Source of the DNA: a virus
DNA length: 38,636 bases
IMG/VR virus record: IMGVR_UViG_3300046777_000623
Span: 1 to 38,636 of that record
Reading direction: 5' to 3' (one strand)
A program made the translations under genes and the position numbers. Shown piece by piece: positions 29,239 through 36,592 of the stretch (position 1 is the stretch's first letter; the number at the start of each line of letters is the position of its first letter). The notes under the pieces are model-generated. The model was given only the letters and a program-made list of their open reading frames with translations, had not been told where the DNA came from and ran no database searches.

Positions 29239-30183
29239 ATGCCTACTTTTACCGCACATTCGGCCATTGGCCAGCGTGAAGATCTGACCGATGTCATTTA
29301 TGACATTTCGCCGACTGAAACCCCGTTCATGTCGTCGATTGGCAAAACTAAAGCCACGGCGGTTTATCATGAGTGGCAAACTGACTCGCTCGCAGCAGCT
29401 ACCACTGCTAACGCTGCGATTGAAGGCGCTGATGCTACTAGCGCAACCCTTTCGCCGACGGTTCGTCTTGGTAACTATACCCAGATCATCCAGAAAACTA
29501 TTCAAGTTTCTGGCACTCTGGATTCGGTTAATAAGGCTGGTCGTAAGTCTGAAAAAGCTTACCAACTGGCTAAAGCTTCGGCAGAACTGAAGCGCGATCT
29601 GGAAACCATCCTGCTGTCGAATCAAGGCCGTTCGGCTGGTAGCTCGACTATCGCACGCTCGATGGGTTCGCTGCTGTCGTGGATTAAGACTAACACTGAC
29701 GCTGGTTCGGGCGGTGCAGATCCGGCAACTATCGGCGTTTCTACCCGTACTGACGGCACTCAGCGTACGTTCACTGAGACTCTGCTGAAGTCGGTTGTTG
29801 CTGAAGTGTTTACGTCGGGTGGTTCGCCGAAGATTCTGATGGTCGGCGCAGCAGGTAAGCAAAAAGTGTCTGGTTTTGCTGGTATCGCTGCACAGCGTTT
29901 CCAAGCTCCGTCGAATCGCCCGACTACCATCATTGGCGCTGCTGATGTGTATATGTCGGACTTTGGCACGATGAGCGTGGTTCCGAACCGTTTCATGCGT
30001 AGCCGTGATGCGCTGATTCTGGATCCGGAATACGCCGCTCTGGCTTATCTGCGTCCGTTCCAAACCAACGATCTTGCTAAGGTTGGCGACTCGGAAAAGA
30101 CTCAGATCCTGGCAGAAGTTACGCTTGAGGTTAAGAACGAAGCTGCCCACGGCGGCGTTTTCGATCTCGATATGAGTCTGTAA
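29239..30183 (+). CDS. Major capsid protein, SU10/DUF5309 type
   Basis: The 314-residue protein opens PTFTAHSAIGQREDLTDVIY, then DISPTETPFMSSIGKTKATA, the typical start of the SU10-like major capsid family (DUF5309). Other conserved parts are GNYTQIIQKTIQVSGTLDSV and the C-terminal AYLRPFQTNDLAKVGDSEKT. It forms the capsid shell with an HK97-type fold. Codon use differs from most neighbours: Ser is mostly TCG, Leu mostly CTG, Thr often ACC, which fits very high expression. A terminator follows at 30191. Confidence 0.88.
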   Translation: MPTFTAHSAIGQREDLTDVIYDISPTETPFMSSIGKTKATAVYHEWQTDSLAAATTANAAIEGADATSATLSPTVRLGNYTQIIQKTIQVSGTLDSVNKAGRKSEKAYQLAKASAELKRDLETILLSNQGRSAGSSTIARSMGSLLSWIKTNTDAGSGGADPATIGVSTRTDGTQRTFTETLLKSVVAEVFTSGGSPKILMVGAAGKQKVSGFAGIAAQRFQAPSNRPTTIIGAADVYMSDFGTMSVVPNRFMRSRDALILDPEYAALAYLRPFQTNDLAKVGDSEKTQILAEVTLEVKNEAAHGGVFDLDMSL

Positions 30184-30190
30184 TGTGATT

Positions 30191-30221
30191 GCCCCTCTGC
30201 TTAACGGTGGAGGGGCTTTTT
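30191..30221 (+). terminator. Intrinsic terminator after the major capsid gene
   Basis: GCCCCTC (30191-30197) pairs with GAGGGGC (30210-30216), extended inward by wobble pairs to about ten, and five T's follow at 30217-30221. It would raise capsid mRNA relative to downstream genes. Confidence 0.8.
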
Positions 30222-30224
30222 AAC

Positions 30225-30515
30225 ATGCGAAAACAAACAGTACATGCAGACGGTGATGGTGGAATTATCATCAAAACCGAGCAGGATGTTAGCGAGATTA
30301 TTGAGGCTAACAAAGAACAACTAGAGTTTGACAAACAGCGTACAGGCCATCTTGATGAATTGCATCATGTGGCTAGAATCCCGTTTACCGTAATTGATGT
30401 GCTTAATCAGCGCGGGATTATGAGGGGGTTTAGCGTTATTGATGATATTGGTTTTGCACGATGGCTAAATGATCCTGAAAATGCCGTCTGGAAAACTTAT
30501 CGTGGAACTATATAG
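30225..30515 (+). CDS. Conserved protein after capsid gene (96 aa)
   Basis: The in-frame extension upstream crosses the terminator, so ATG 30225 is the likely start. Recurring parts are VHADGDGGIIIKTEQDVSEI, then HHVARIPFTVIDVLNQRGIM and RGFSVIDDIGFARWLNDPEN. The module is common in phages after capsid genes and may be a head completion protein, but no function is established. Confidence 0.65.
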   Translation: MRKQTVHADGDGGIIIKTEQDVSEIIEANKEQLEFDKQRTGHLDELHHVARIPFTVIDVLNQRGIMRGFSVIDDIGFARWLNDPENAVWKTYRGTI

Positions 30516-30518
30516 AAA

Positions 30519-30539
30519 TCGGCGTTAAACTTATGCCGA
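30519..30539 (+). promoter_or_regulatory. Hairpin before the gene at 30556
   Basis: TCGGC (30519-30523) pairs with GCCGA (30535-30539), and the RBS AAAGGGG follows. It is the third hairpin-before-RBS arrangement in the structural operon, after 25855 and 28222. Confidence 0.35.
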
Positions 30540-30555
30540 ATTAAAGGGGTAAGAC

Positions 30556-30858
30556 ATGACAATTCTCGCCGAAGACCTAAATTACAACATAATTCCTTGC
30601 GTCGGTCTTGGCACTGCGCAGCGAGTTAGCTTTGATTCTTCTACGCAATCCAGCGCAACAGCAGCAAATACGCGAATTATCCGTATTGTTGCAACGACTG
30701 ATTGCCATATTGCTACTGGCTCCAACCCTACAGCAACGACTAATAGTACGTTTCTACCTGCGTATAGCATCGAGTATTTCAAGATTGTTGGCGGTCATAA
30801 GGTTGCTGCTATTAAAGCTACTACGGCTGGCGTGCTGTTCGTGACTGAGGGTTCGTAA
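30556..30858 (+). CDS. Small beta-rich virion-associated protein (100 aa)
   Basis: The sequence RIVATTDCHIATGSNPTATT, then STFLPAYSIEYFKIVGGHKV and IKATTAGVLFVTEG, has a beta-sandwich pattern shared by many phage proteins near the capsid gene. A head decoration role is plausible. The gene overlaps the next one at a TAATG. Confidence 0.55.
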   Translation: MTILAEDLNYNIIPCVGLGTAQRVSFDSSTQSSATAANTRIIRIVATTDCHIATGSNPTATTNSTFLPAYSIEYFKIVGGHKVAAIKATTAGVLFVTEGS

Positions 30859-32114
30859 TGTATAGCGTTGCTCTTAATACTTTGGGAGTTGCTTCTCAGC
30901 CGAGGTTTAGAGGGGCGACGCTTTCATTGAATTTTGCGAATACTGGTGCGCTAGATAGCCGGGTTACTTTCACGCGTAACTCTGCAGCGACGTACTTTAA
31001 CTCTAGTGGCACACTAACGTCTGCTAGTGCTAATACTCCCCGGTTCGACTATGACCCGGTAACGCTGGCTGCGCGTGGGCTGCTGATCGAGGAACAGCGG
31101 ACGAATTTGCTGACGTACTCGGAGCAGTTCGATAATGCGGCGTGGACAAAAGTTGCGGCCAGTATTTCGGCAAATGCCGTTACCGCGCCAGATGGAGCCA
31201 CAACAGCAGATAAACTGGTCGAAGACTCGACAAACGCTGCTCACCTTGTTCAACGATCAAACAGCGTTACGTCCGGGACTGCGTACACATACAGCGTGTT
31301 TGCAAAAGCCGGAGAAAGAACGCGAATTCGAGTATCGGGCGGGGCGGCTGCTTTTGGGGCAAACGACGCAATTTTTGTTTTGTCTAACGGGACAACCACA
31401 GGTGTTTCCGGTTGCACGGCAACTATTCAGTCAGTCGGTAATGGTTGGTATCGCTGCATTTGGACTGCAACGGCAACAGCAACCACAACACCGAACTTCT
31501 TTATTTACTTAGATAACGGTTCGACAACTAGTTATCAAGGCGATGGCACGTCTGGAGCATACATCTGGGGCGCACAACTTGAAGCCGGAGCCTTCGCCAC
31601 CAGCTACATCCCCACCACGACCGCACAGGTCACGCGCATCGCTGACTCCGCGACGATGACGGGGACGAACTTTTCGAGCTGGTACAACGCGACGGAGGGG
31701 ACGTTGTTTGCGGAGGCTGCAGCGTATCGCGGCGGTGGTGCTACTCAGCGCAGAATTTTTGTTGTTGACGATGGCACAGCAAACAACCGCATGACACTTC
31801 GTTTTGACATAACTCCGACAAACGTAGCGTTTACGGATAATGTTTCTGGTGTGCTTGTAGGAAATATTACTTCTGCGTCTACAGTAGTCGCAGACACATT
31901 CTACAAAAATGCTGGCGCGTACAAACTGGACGACTTTGCATTTGGATTATCCGGCACGTTGGTTGGCACAGATACTTCAGCGGCAGTCCCTGCTGTAAAC
32001 GCCGCAAGAATAGGATGCAGTTCTACTGGAGAGCAGATCAACGGATGGATCAAGCGCATCTCCTACTACCCGCGCCGCCTCACCAACTCCGAACTTCAGG
32101 CGATCACATCATGA
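30858..32114 (+). CDS. Carbohydrate-binding (concanavalin-like) fibre/adhesin
   Basis: The 418-residue protein starts with a phage head-binding-like segment (LSLNFANTGALDSRVTFTRN, then SAATYFNSSGTLTSASANTP and RFDYDP). A central lectin-like domain (YTYSVFAKAGERTRIRV ... GWYRCIWTATA ... GAYIWGAQLEAG) is of carbohydrate-binding type. The C-terminal concanavalin-like domain ends in GWIKRISYYPRRLTNSELQA. It would bind host or surface glycans. It overlaps the small gene behind it, an arrangement often seen for fibre and chaperone pairs. Confidence 0.7.
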   Translation: MYSVALNTLGVASQPRFRGATLSLNFANTGALDSRVTFTRNSAATYFNSSGTLTSASANTPRFDYDPVTLAARGLLIEEQRTNLLTYSEQFDNAAWTKVAASISANAVTAPDGATTADKLVEDSTNAAHLVQRSNSVTSGTAYTYSVFAKAGERTRIRVSGGAAAFGANDAIFVLSNGTTTGVSGCTATIQSVGNGWYRCIWTATATATTTPNFFIYLDNGSTTSYQGDGTSGAYIWGAQLEAGAFATSYIPTTTAQVTRIADSATMTGTNFSSWYNATEGTLFAEAAAYRGGGATQRRIFVVDDGTANNRMTLRFDITPTNVAFTDNVSGVLVGNITSASTVVADTFYKNAGAYKLDDFAFGLSGTLVGTDTSAAVPAVNAARIGCSSTGEQINGWIKRISYYPRRLTNSELQAITS

Positions 32115-32308
32115 GCACGGACTATTTTTTAAAGTTCAAATCCGAGGCCGAAGCCACCACGGTGCTGGAAGGCTACGAAGGCGCGATTGATGTCATCGGC
32201 GAAATCCCGGATGTTACCGGCTGGCATGTCAACGTGCGCGGGCCGGAAAGTGAATCACTAGAGCAGTACGCAGTAATCGTTGAAACCCCTTATCGAGTTT
32301 GGGCCTAA
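32111..32308 (+). CDS. Small protein paired with the adhesin (65 aa)
   Basis: The true start is ATG 32111 in an ATGA overlap. An earlier frame start lies inside the adhesin and is not used. The 65 residues contain VLEGYEGAIDVIGEIPDVTG, then WHVNVRG. This could be a fibre chaperone or attachment component, but no family function is known. Confidence 0.5.
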   Translation: MSTDYFLKFKSEAEATTVLEGYEGAIDVIGEIPDVTGWHVNVRGPESESLEQYAVIVETPYRVWA

Positions 32309-32318
32309 AGGAAAACTA

Positions 32319-32972
32319 ATGAGAATTGGCGTTTGTGTGCCGTGTCGGGATGAAGTCCATACGGGCTTTGCTTTTGATTTTGCTCGGATGACTGCACACG
32401 ATGCGTCTACCCGATGCAAGGATGGGAAAAGCGGTCTTAATCTTTACACGATGCCTGGTACGCTGATTTTTGACCAGCGTGAGAAGCTTGCAGAAGTCGC
32501 GCTAAAAGAAGGCTGCGATGCGGTCTTTTTTATTGACTCTGATATGCGTTTCCCACCTGACATTATTGACATTCTTCTGAGCCGTGAAGTGCCGATTGTG
32601 GGCGTTAATGCTACTACCCGTAGGAAACCTGTGATGCCAACGGCAAAGCTGCTCACAAAGCGGCAGGATGGCGAGAAAACGATCTTTAAATGGGAGAACG
32701 TGGATTCTCGCGGCAAAGAGGGCATTGAGGAAATTACTGCTGTTGGTTTTGGTGCTGTGCTGATTCGTCGTGAAGTGTTTGATAACGTTCCTCGCCCGTG
32801 GTTTGACGCTGGATGGGGGCCGACAGGCGTTTGTGGTGAAGATGTGCATTTCTGCGTTAAGGCTGGCGATAACGGCTTTGCCACTTATGTTGACCATGAG
32901 CTTTCTATGCACATTCGGCACATTGGCACTTATGAGTACGGCTGGAAAGACTTTGAAAAGCTAGAGGATTGA
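32319..32972 (+). CDS. Glycosyltransferase-like protein (GT-A fold), structural region
   Basis: ATG 32319 is preferred (AAAGGAAAACTA upstream) over an in-frame start 39 bases earlier; the product has 217 residues. It opens MRIGVCVPCRDEVHTGFAFD and has the DxD motif FFIDSDMRFPP (D73, D75), with VGVNATTRRKPV and VGFGAVLIRREVFD further on. CGEDVHFCVKA matches the typical 'GED..FC' end of phage-type GT2. This is the third such protein in the genome. Substrate is unknown. Confidence 0.7.
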   Translation: MRIGVCVPCRDEVHTGFAFDFARMTAHDASTRCKDGKSGLNLYTMPGTLIFDQREKLAEVALKEGCDAVFFIDSDMRFPPDIIDILLSREVPIVGVNATTRRKPVMPTAKLLTKRQDGEKTIFKWENVDSRGKEGIEEITAVGFGAVLIRREVFDNVPRPWFDAGWGPTGVCGEDVHFCVKAGDNGFATYVDHELSMHIRHIGTYEYGWKDFEKLED

Positions 32973-32973
32973 A

Positions 32974-33588
32974 ATGTCTATTGCAACGTATTCCGACTTG
33001 CAAAGCACTATAGCAACGTATCTTGCCAGGACTGATTTGACTAGCGTTATTCCTGATTTTATTCGGTTGGCAGAGCAACGTCTTTCGCGTGATTTGAGAA
33101 TCCGTCAGATGCTGGCTGTATCTACAGCGACTACAACTGCTGGCGATACTACAGTTGGATTGCCAACGGATTTTATGGAGATGCGTGATATTCATTTGAA
33201 TACAACGCCCATCTCTGGCCTAACGTATATGGCTCCAAATAACTTTTATCGAAAAGCCAGGGTTACTGATTCTGGTAAGCCGGTAAATTACACGACTTTG
33301 GCGCAAGAAATCCAACTTGCCCCTATACCTGACGCGGAATATACTTTGCAAATGCTTTATTATGCACAGCCGCCAGTATTAAGCGCAAATAATCCTAGTA
33401 ATGTATGGTTGGCGTATTGTATTGATGCGTTGCTTTATGCGTCTTTAGCAGAAGCAGAGCCATATCTTATGAACGATGGCCGTATCCAGACATGGGCGGC
33501 GCTTTATCAGAGAGCTGTTGATGCCATTTCTACGGCAGATCAAAGCAGCGAGTATAGCGGCCAGCCTATGGCTATGACTTTTAATTGA
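32974..33588 (+). CDS. Head-tail adaptor/connector protein
   Basis: The 204-residue protein is helical. The start ATYSDLQSTIATYLARTDLT, then IPDFIRLAEQRLSRDLRIRQ, is typical of phage adaptor proteins that join the portal to the tail (compare T7 gp11 and P22 gp4 roles). GLPTDFMEMRDIHLN and ALYQRAVDAIS are also family-like. It follows capsid genes and precedes fibre genes. Confidence 0.72.
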   Translation: MSIATYSDLQSTIATYLARTDLTSVIPDFIRLAEQRLSRDLRIRQMLAVSTATTTAGDTTVGLPTDFMEMRDIHLNTTPISGLTYMAPNNFYRKARVTDSGKPVNYTTLAQEIQLAPIPDAEYTLQMLYYAQPPVLSANNPSNVWLAYCIDALLYASLAEAEPYLMNDGRIQTWAALYQRAVDAISTADQSSEYSGQPMAMTFN

Positions 33589-33596
33589 GGTGAATC

Positions 33597-33983
33597 ATGG
33601 CAGAAATGTCGAACTACCTTGAGAACGCGATGATTAATGCCGTTCTTCGGGCAACTACCTACACCAGCCCTGCTAACGTCTATGTGGCTCTGTTTACATC
33701 AGACCCTACTGACGCAGGCAGTGGCACTGAAGTATCCGGTGGGTCTTATCAGCGAACAGCGGCAACGTTTGGCTCCCCATCTAATGGCGTAACGACCAAT
33801 AGCGGCGCAATCACATTCCCAACAGCAACTGGTTCGTGGGGCACTGTGACGCATATCGGCATTATGGATGCTTCAACTAGTGGTAATTTGCTGTTCCATA
33901 CTGCATTGGATACATCGAAATCCGTATCTTCTGGTGATATTTTCACGATTTCTACTGGCAATCTTTCCGTAACTCTGGAGTAA
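33597..33983 (+). CDS. Conserved beta-rich virion protein (128 aa)
   Basis: The protein has YVALFTSDPTDAGSGTEVSG, then GSYQRTAATFG, AITFPTATGSWGTVTHIGIM and ISTGNLSVTLE. This module recurs in many phages near fibre genes and is usually unassigned. A fibre-adaptor or decoration role is possible. Confidence 0.6.
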   Translation: MAEMSNYLENAMINAVLRATTYTSPANVYVALFTSDPTDAGSGTEVSGGSYQRTAATFGSPSNGVTTNSGAITFPTATGSWGTVTHIGIMDASTSGNLLFHTALDTSKSVSSGDIFTISTGNLSVTLE

Positions 33984-33986
33984 TGT

Positions 33987-34865
33987 ATGGCGCTTGTTAT
34001 TGCTGACCGGGTACGGGAAACGTCCACCACAACCGGCACTGGCACTCTCACTCTGGGCGGCGCTGTAACTGGTTATCAGACTTTTTCCAGCGGCATTGGC
34101 AATGGCAATACATGCTATTACGCTATTACTCTTGATTCGTCATGGGAAGTAGGTCTTGGAACATATACGGCATCCGGGTCTACTTTGTCGCGAGATACCA
34201 TCCTTGCGTCATCTAACTCCAATTCCGCAGTTAACTTTGGTGCTGGCACAAAGGACGTATTTGTTACCTATCCTGCTGGCAAGTCTGTATATAAAGATGC
34301 AAGTGGCAATGTTCCTGGTCTTACAATCGGCACTGATGTTCAAGCTTATGACGCTGACCTAACGACATGGGCAGGTAAAACTGCGCCTAGCGGAACTGTT
34401 GTTGGCAATAGCGATACTCAGACGCTAACGAATAAGACAATTGCGCTTGGCTCTAACACAGTATCAGGCACGATTGCTCAGTTCAATACTGCCGTTACGG
34501 ATGCTGATCTTGCTACGTTGGCCGGTACTGAAACGCTAACAAATAAGCGCATTACTCCACGAGTATCCACAACTACATCCAGCGCAACGCCGACAATCAA
34601 TACGGATAACGTGGATATTTATGGTCTGACTGCTCAGGCTGTGGATATTACGTCATTCACGACTAACCTATCTGGCACGCCTACGGACGGTCAGAAACTG
34701 TGGATTTACATTGTTGGCACGGCTGCTAGGGCAATCACTTGGGGAGCTTCGTTTGAGGCATCTACCGTGGCTTTGCCTACAACTACTGTAACGACTAACC
34801 GTCTTGATGTTGGTTTTGTTTGGAATGCCGCTACTTCCAAGTGGCGCTGTGTTGCTTCTGCATAA
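33987..34865 (+). CDS. Tail fibre-like protein
   Basis: The 292-residue protein opens ALVIADRVRETSTTTGTGTL and ends in a beta-rich part with VGFVWNAATSKWRC. Between these are repeats of TLTNK (DTQTLTNKTIALGSN and ETLTNKRITPRV), a known short repeat of phage fibre shafts. It sits four bases after the previous gene and is part of the tail-appendage cluster. Confidence 0.65.
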   Translation: MALVIADRVRETSTTTGTGTLTLGGAVTGYQTFSSGIGNGNTCYYAITLDSSWEVGLGTYTASGSTLSRDTILASSNSNSAVNFGAGTKDVFVTYPAGKSVYKDASGNVPGLTIGTDVQAYDADLTTWAGKTAPSGTVVGNSDTQTLTNKTIALGSNTVSGTIAQFNTAVTDADLATLAGTETLTNKRITPRVSTTTSSATPTINTDNVDIYGLTAQAVDITSFTTNLSGTPTDGQKLWIYIVGTAARAITWGASFEASTVALPTTTVTTNRLDVGFVWNAATSKWRCVASA

Positions 34866-34874
34866 GAGGGATAA

Positions 34875-35066
34875 ATGTCTGTTTGTCTTGTCATAGATGA
34901 GGCCACACAAACAGTGGTTAATCGCATTGTTGCAAGCCCTACTGACGTTGCGCCGGTAGGCTGTTACTTGGTTGAGCAGACTGATATGAGCGTAGATATT
35001 GGATGGACTTGGGATGGTCAGAACTTCGTAAATCCTAATCCTCCAGTTGAAGGAGTCCCTGAGTAA
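34875..35066 (+). CDS. Small fibre-associated protein (63 aa)
   Basis: The sequence CLVIDEATQTVVNRIVASPT, then VDIGWTWDGQNFVNPNPP, resembles the short tail of fibre-assembly proteins. Its position between two fibre genes, and its stop overlapping the start of the next (TAATGG), suggest a chaperone or adaptor, with low confidence. Confidence 0.45.
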   Translation: MSVCLVIDEATQTVVNRIVASPTDVAPVGCYLVEQTDMSVDIGWTWDGQNFVNPNPPVEGVPE

Positions 35067-36109
35067 TGGCAACGAAAACCATACTGATTACATCAGGCTC
35101 GTCGTTTACAGTTCCTGCTGATCTTGATTCCACGGTAAATGCCACAGTAATTACGATTGGCGCTGGTGGCGGCGGTGGTAAGCCTACTAACTCGGCTGGC
35201 ACTGGTTATGGTGGTGGTGGTGGTGGTGCATGGTCTAGCAGCGCGTTGAATTTAACTGCTGGCGCAACGGTTTTTTATTCAATTGGCGCTGCTGGTACTG
35301 GCGCAACCACACAGACAACTAATGGCACTGCTGGCGGCGACACTTGGATTAATTGGGATACAAGTGCTAGATCGTCATCTAATACTGCACCAACGTCAAA
35401 TACCACTGGCGTACTAGCCAAAGGCGGATCTGCTAGTAATGGAACAAGCGCAACAGGCGCTACTGGCGGGGCTTCTGCCTCTGGCTTTGGCACGACAAAA
35501 GCATCTGGTGGCGCTGCTGGTGGCGGCGGTGTTTCAACGGCTAGAACGTCTGGTGGTGCGGGTGGCGCTGCTGGTAGTTCATTGGGTGTTGGAGGCGCAG
35601 GTGCAACTGCTAGAACAACATCTGGAGCCGGTGGTGGTGGTGGTGGCGGTGTAGGTGGCGCTGGATCTCAGGCGGCTGCTTCTGGTGGTAGCACTGGCGG
35701 AACTGGTGGCAATACTTATTCTGGTGCTGCTGGCGGCGCTGGCAGCACTGCTCCTAGTGCTGGAACAAACGGAGCAAATGGCGGTGGTGCTGGTGGCGGT
35801 GGTGGGTCAACTACAAGCGCAACAAATGCTGGCGCTGGCGGAACTGGTGGTGATGGTACTGAATACACTATTACAGCAGGTGGAACAGCAGGTTCTGGCG
35901 GCGGCGGTGGTGCAGGTGGCGCTAATAGTGGTGGTGGATCAAGCTTTGGTGGTGCTGGCGGCGCTGGCGGCGGTTATGGCGGTGGTGGTGGTGGTGGTGG
36001 TGCTGCAAGTAATACTAGCGGCAATGGTGGAAATGGCGCACAAGGCGCAATCATCATTACTTATACTGTTGCAGTAGCAGCAACAGGAAATTTTTTTAGA
36101 ATGTTTTAA
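35066..36109 (+). CDS. Polyglycine-rich adhesin (gp38-like composition)
   Basis: The 347-residue protein has a short beta start (MATKTILITSGSSFTVPADL, then VITIGAGGGGGK) and then about 250 residues in which Gly, Ala, Ser and Thr dominate. Runs such as GGGGGGAWSS, GGAGGAAGSSLG and GGGYGGGGGGGGAA occur. This is the composition of polyglycine-sandwich adhesins at the tips of tail fibres, where variable loops between Gly runs bind receptors. It ends in ITYTVAVAATGNFF. The DNA shows GGTGGC repeats that can expand or contract. Confidence 0.7.
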   Translation: MATKTILITSGSSFTVPADLDSTVNATVITIGAGGGGGKPTNSAGTGYGGGGGGAWSSSALNLTAGATVFYSIGAAGTGATTQTTNGTAGGDTWINWDTSARSSSNTAPTSNTTGVLAKGGSASNGTSATGATGGASASGFGTTKASGGAAGGGGVSTARTSGGAGGAAGSSLGVGGAGATARTTSGAGGGGGGGVGGAGSQAAASGGSTGGTGGNTYSGAAGGAGSTAPSAGTNGANGGGAGGGGGSTTSATNAGAGGTGGDGTEYTITAGGTAGSGGGGGAGGANSGGGSSFGGAGGAGGGYGGGGGGGGAASNTSGNGGNGAQGAIIITYTVAVAATGNFFRMF

Positions 36110-36121
36110 GTAGGGGTAGCG

Positions 36122-36592
36122 ATGCTTGGATTTATACCGCTTTCCACCGTTCCGCTATCTTCTGCTGGCGAAAAAGCGGTATTGGCTTCTGCTGCAATAA
36201 CTGGAACGGCTACAGTTACTTGTATTGAAGGCGCGACCAGTTCATCTGCTGCTATTACTGGTAAAGCAACTGTTACAGCAATAGGTGGATTTGTTCAAAA
36301 TGGCGTTGCCTCTGTAACGAGTTATGCGTCAGTTTCTGCTATTGCTGGATACACAAGAATTGGAGTTGCTTCTGTTTCTGCAATAGGCACAGTATCGGCT
36401 GATGCGTTTGTACAGCAAGAGCAGCAAATTGCAGTAACAAGCCAAGCAACTGTATCTTGTGCTGCAAGAGTAAATCAATACGTTACAGTTAGTATGTCTG
36501 AAAGTGCAAATGTACGCGCTATTGGCTATATTATTGGCGAAGAATGGACTAAAACGGCTACTGAAAGTGATATATGGCTAAAACAAGGCTAG
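36122..36592 (+). CDS. Repetitive beta-strand virion protein (156 aa)
   Basis: The protein consists of repeats with alternating pattern: AAITGTATVTC, AAITGKATVTAI, VASVTSYASVSAI, VASVSAIGTVSAD. Such repeats probably build a beta-solenoid or beta-sheet shaft. The function is unknown. The last 19 bases overlap the stabilisation gene. Confidence 0.5.
   Translation: MLGFIPLSTVPLSSAGEKAVLASAAITGTATVTCIEGATSSSAAITGKATVTAIGGFVQNGVASVTSYASVSAIAGYTRIGVASVSAIGTVSADAFVQQEQQIAVTSQATVSCAARVNQYVTVSMSESANVRAIGYIIGEEWTKTATESDIWLKQG

Noticed and set aside
29089-30150. 353-codon - strand frame antisense to the capsid gene
   Set aside because: It is a shadow produced by the codon bias of the capsid gene; composition is Ser/Arg-rich with no recognisable domain.
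35655-36077. Leu/Val-rich frame over the polyglycine gene
   Set aside because: It is the +1 frame of GGTGGC-type repeats and has no start signal.
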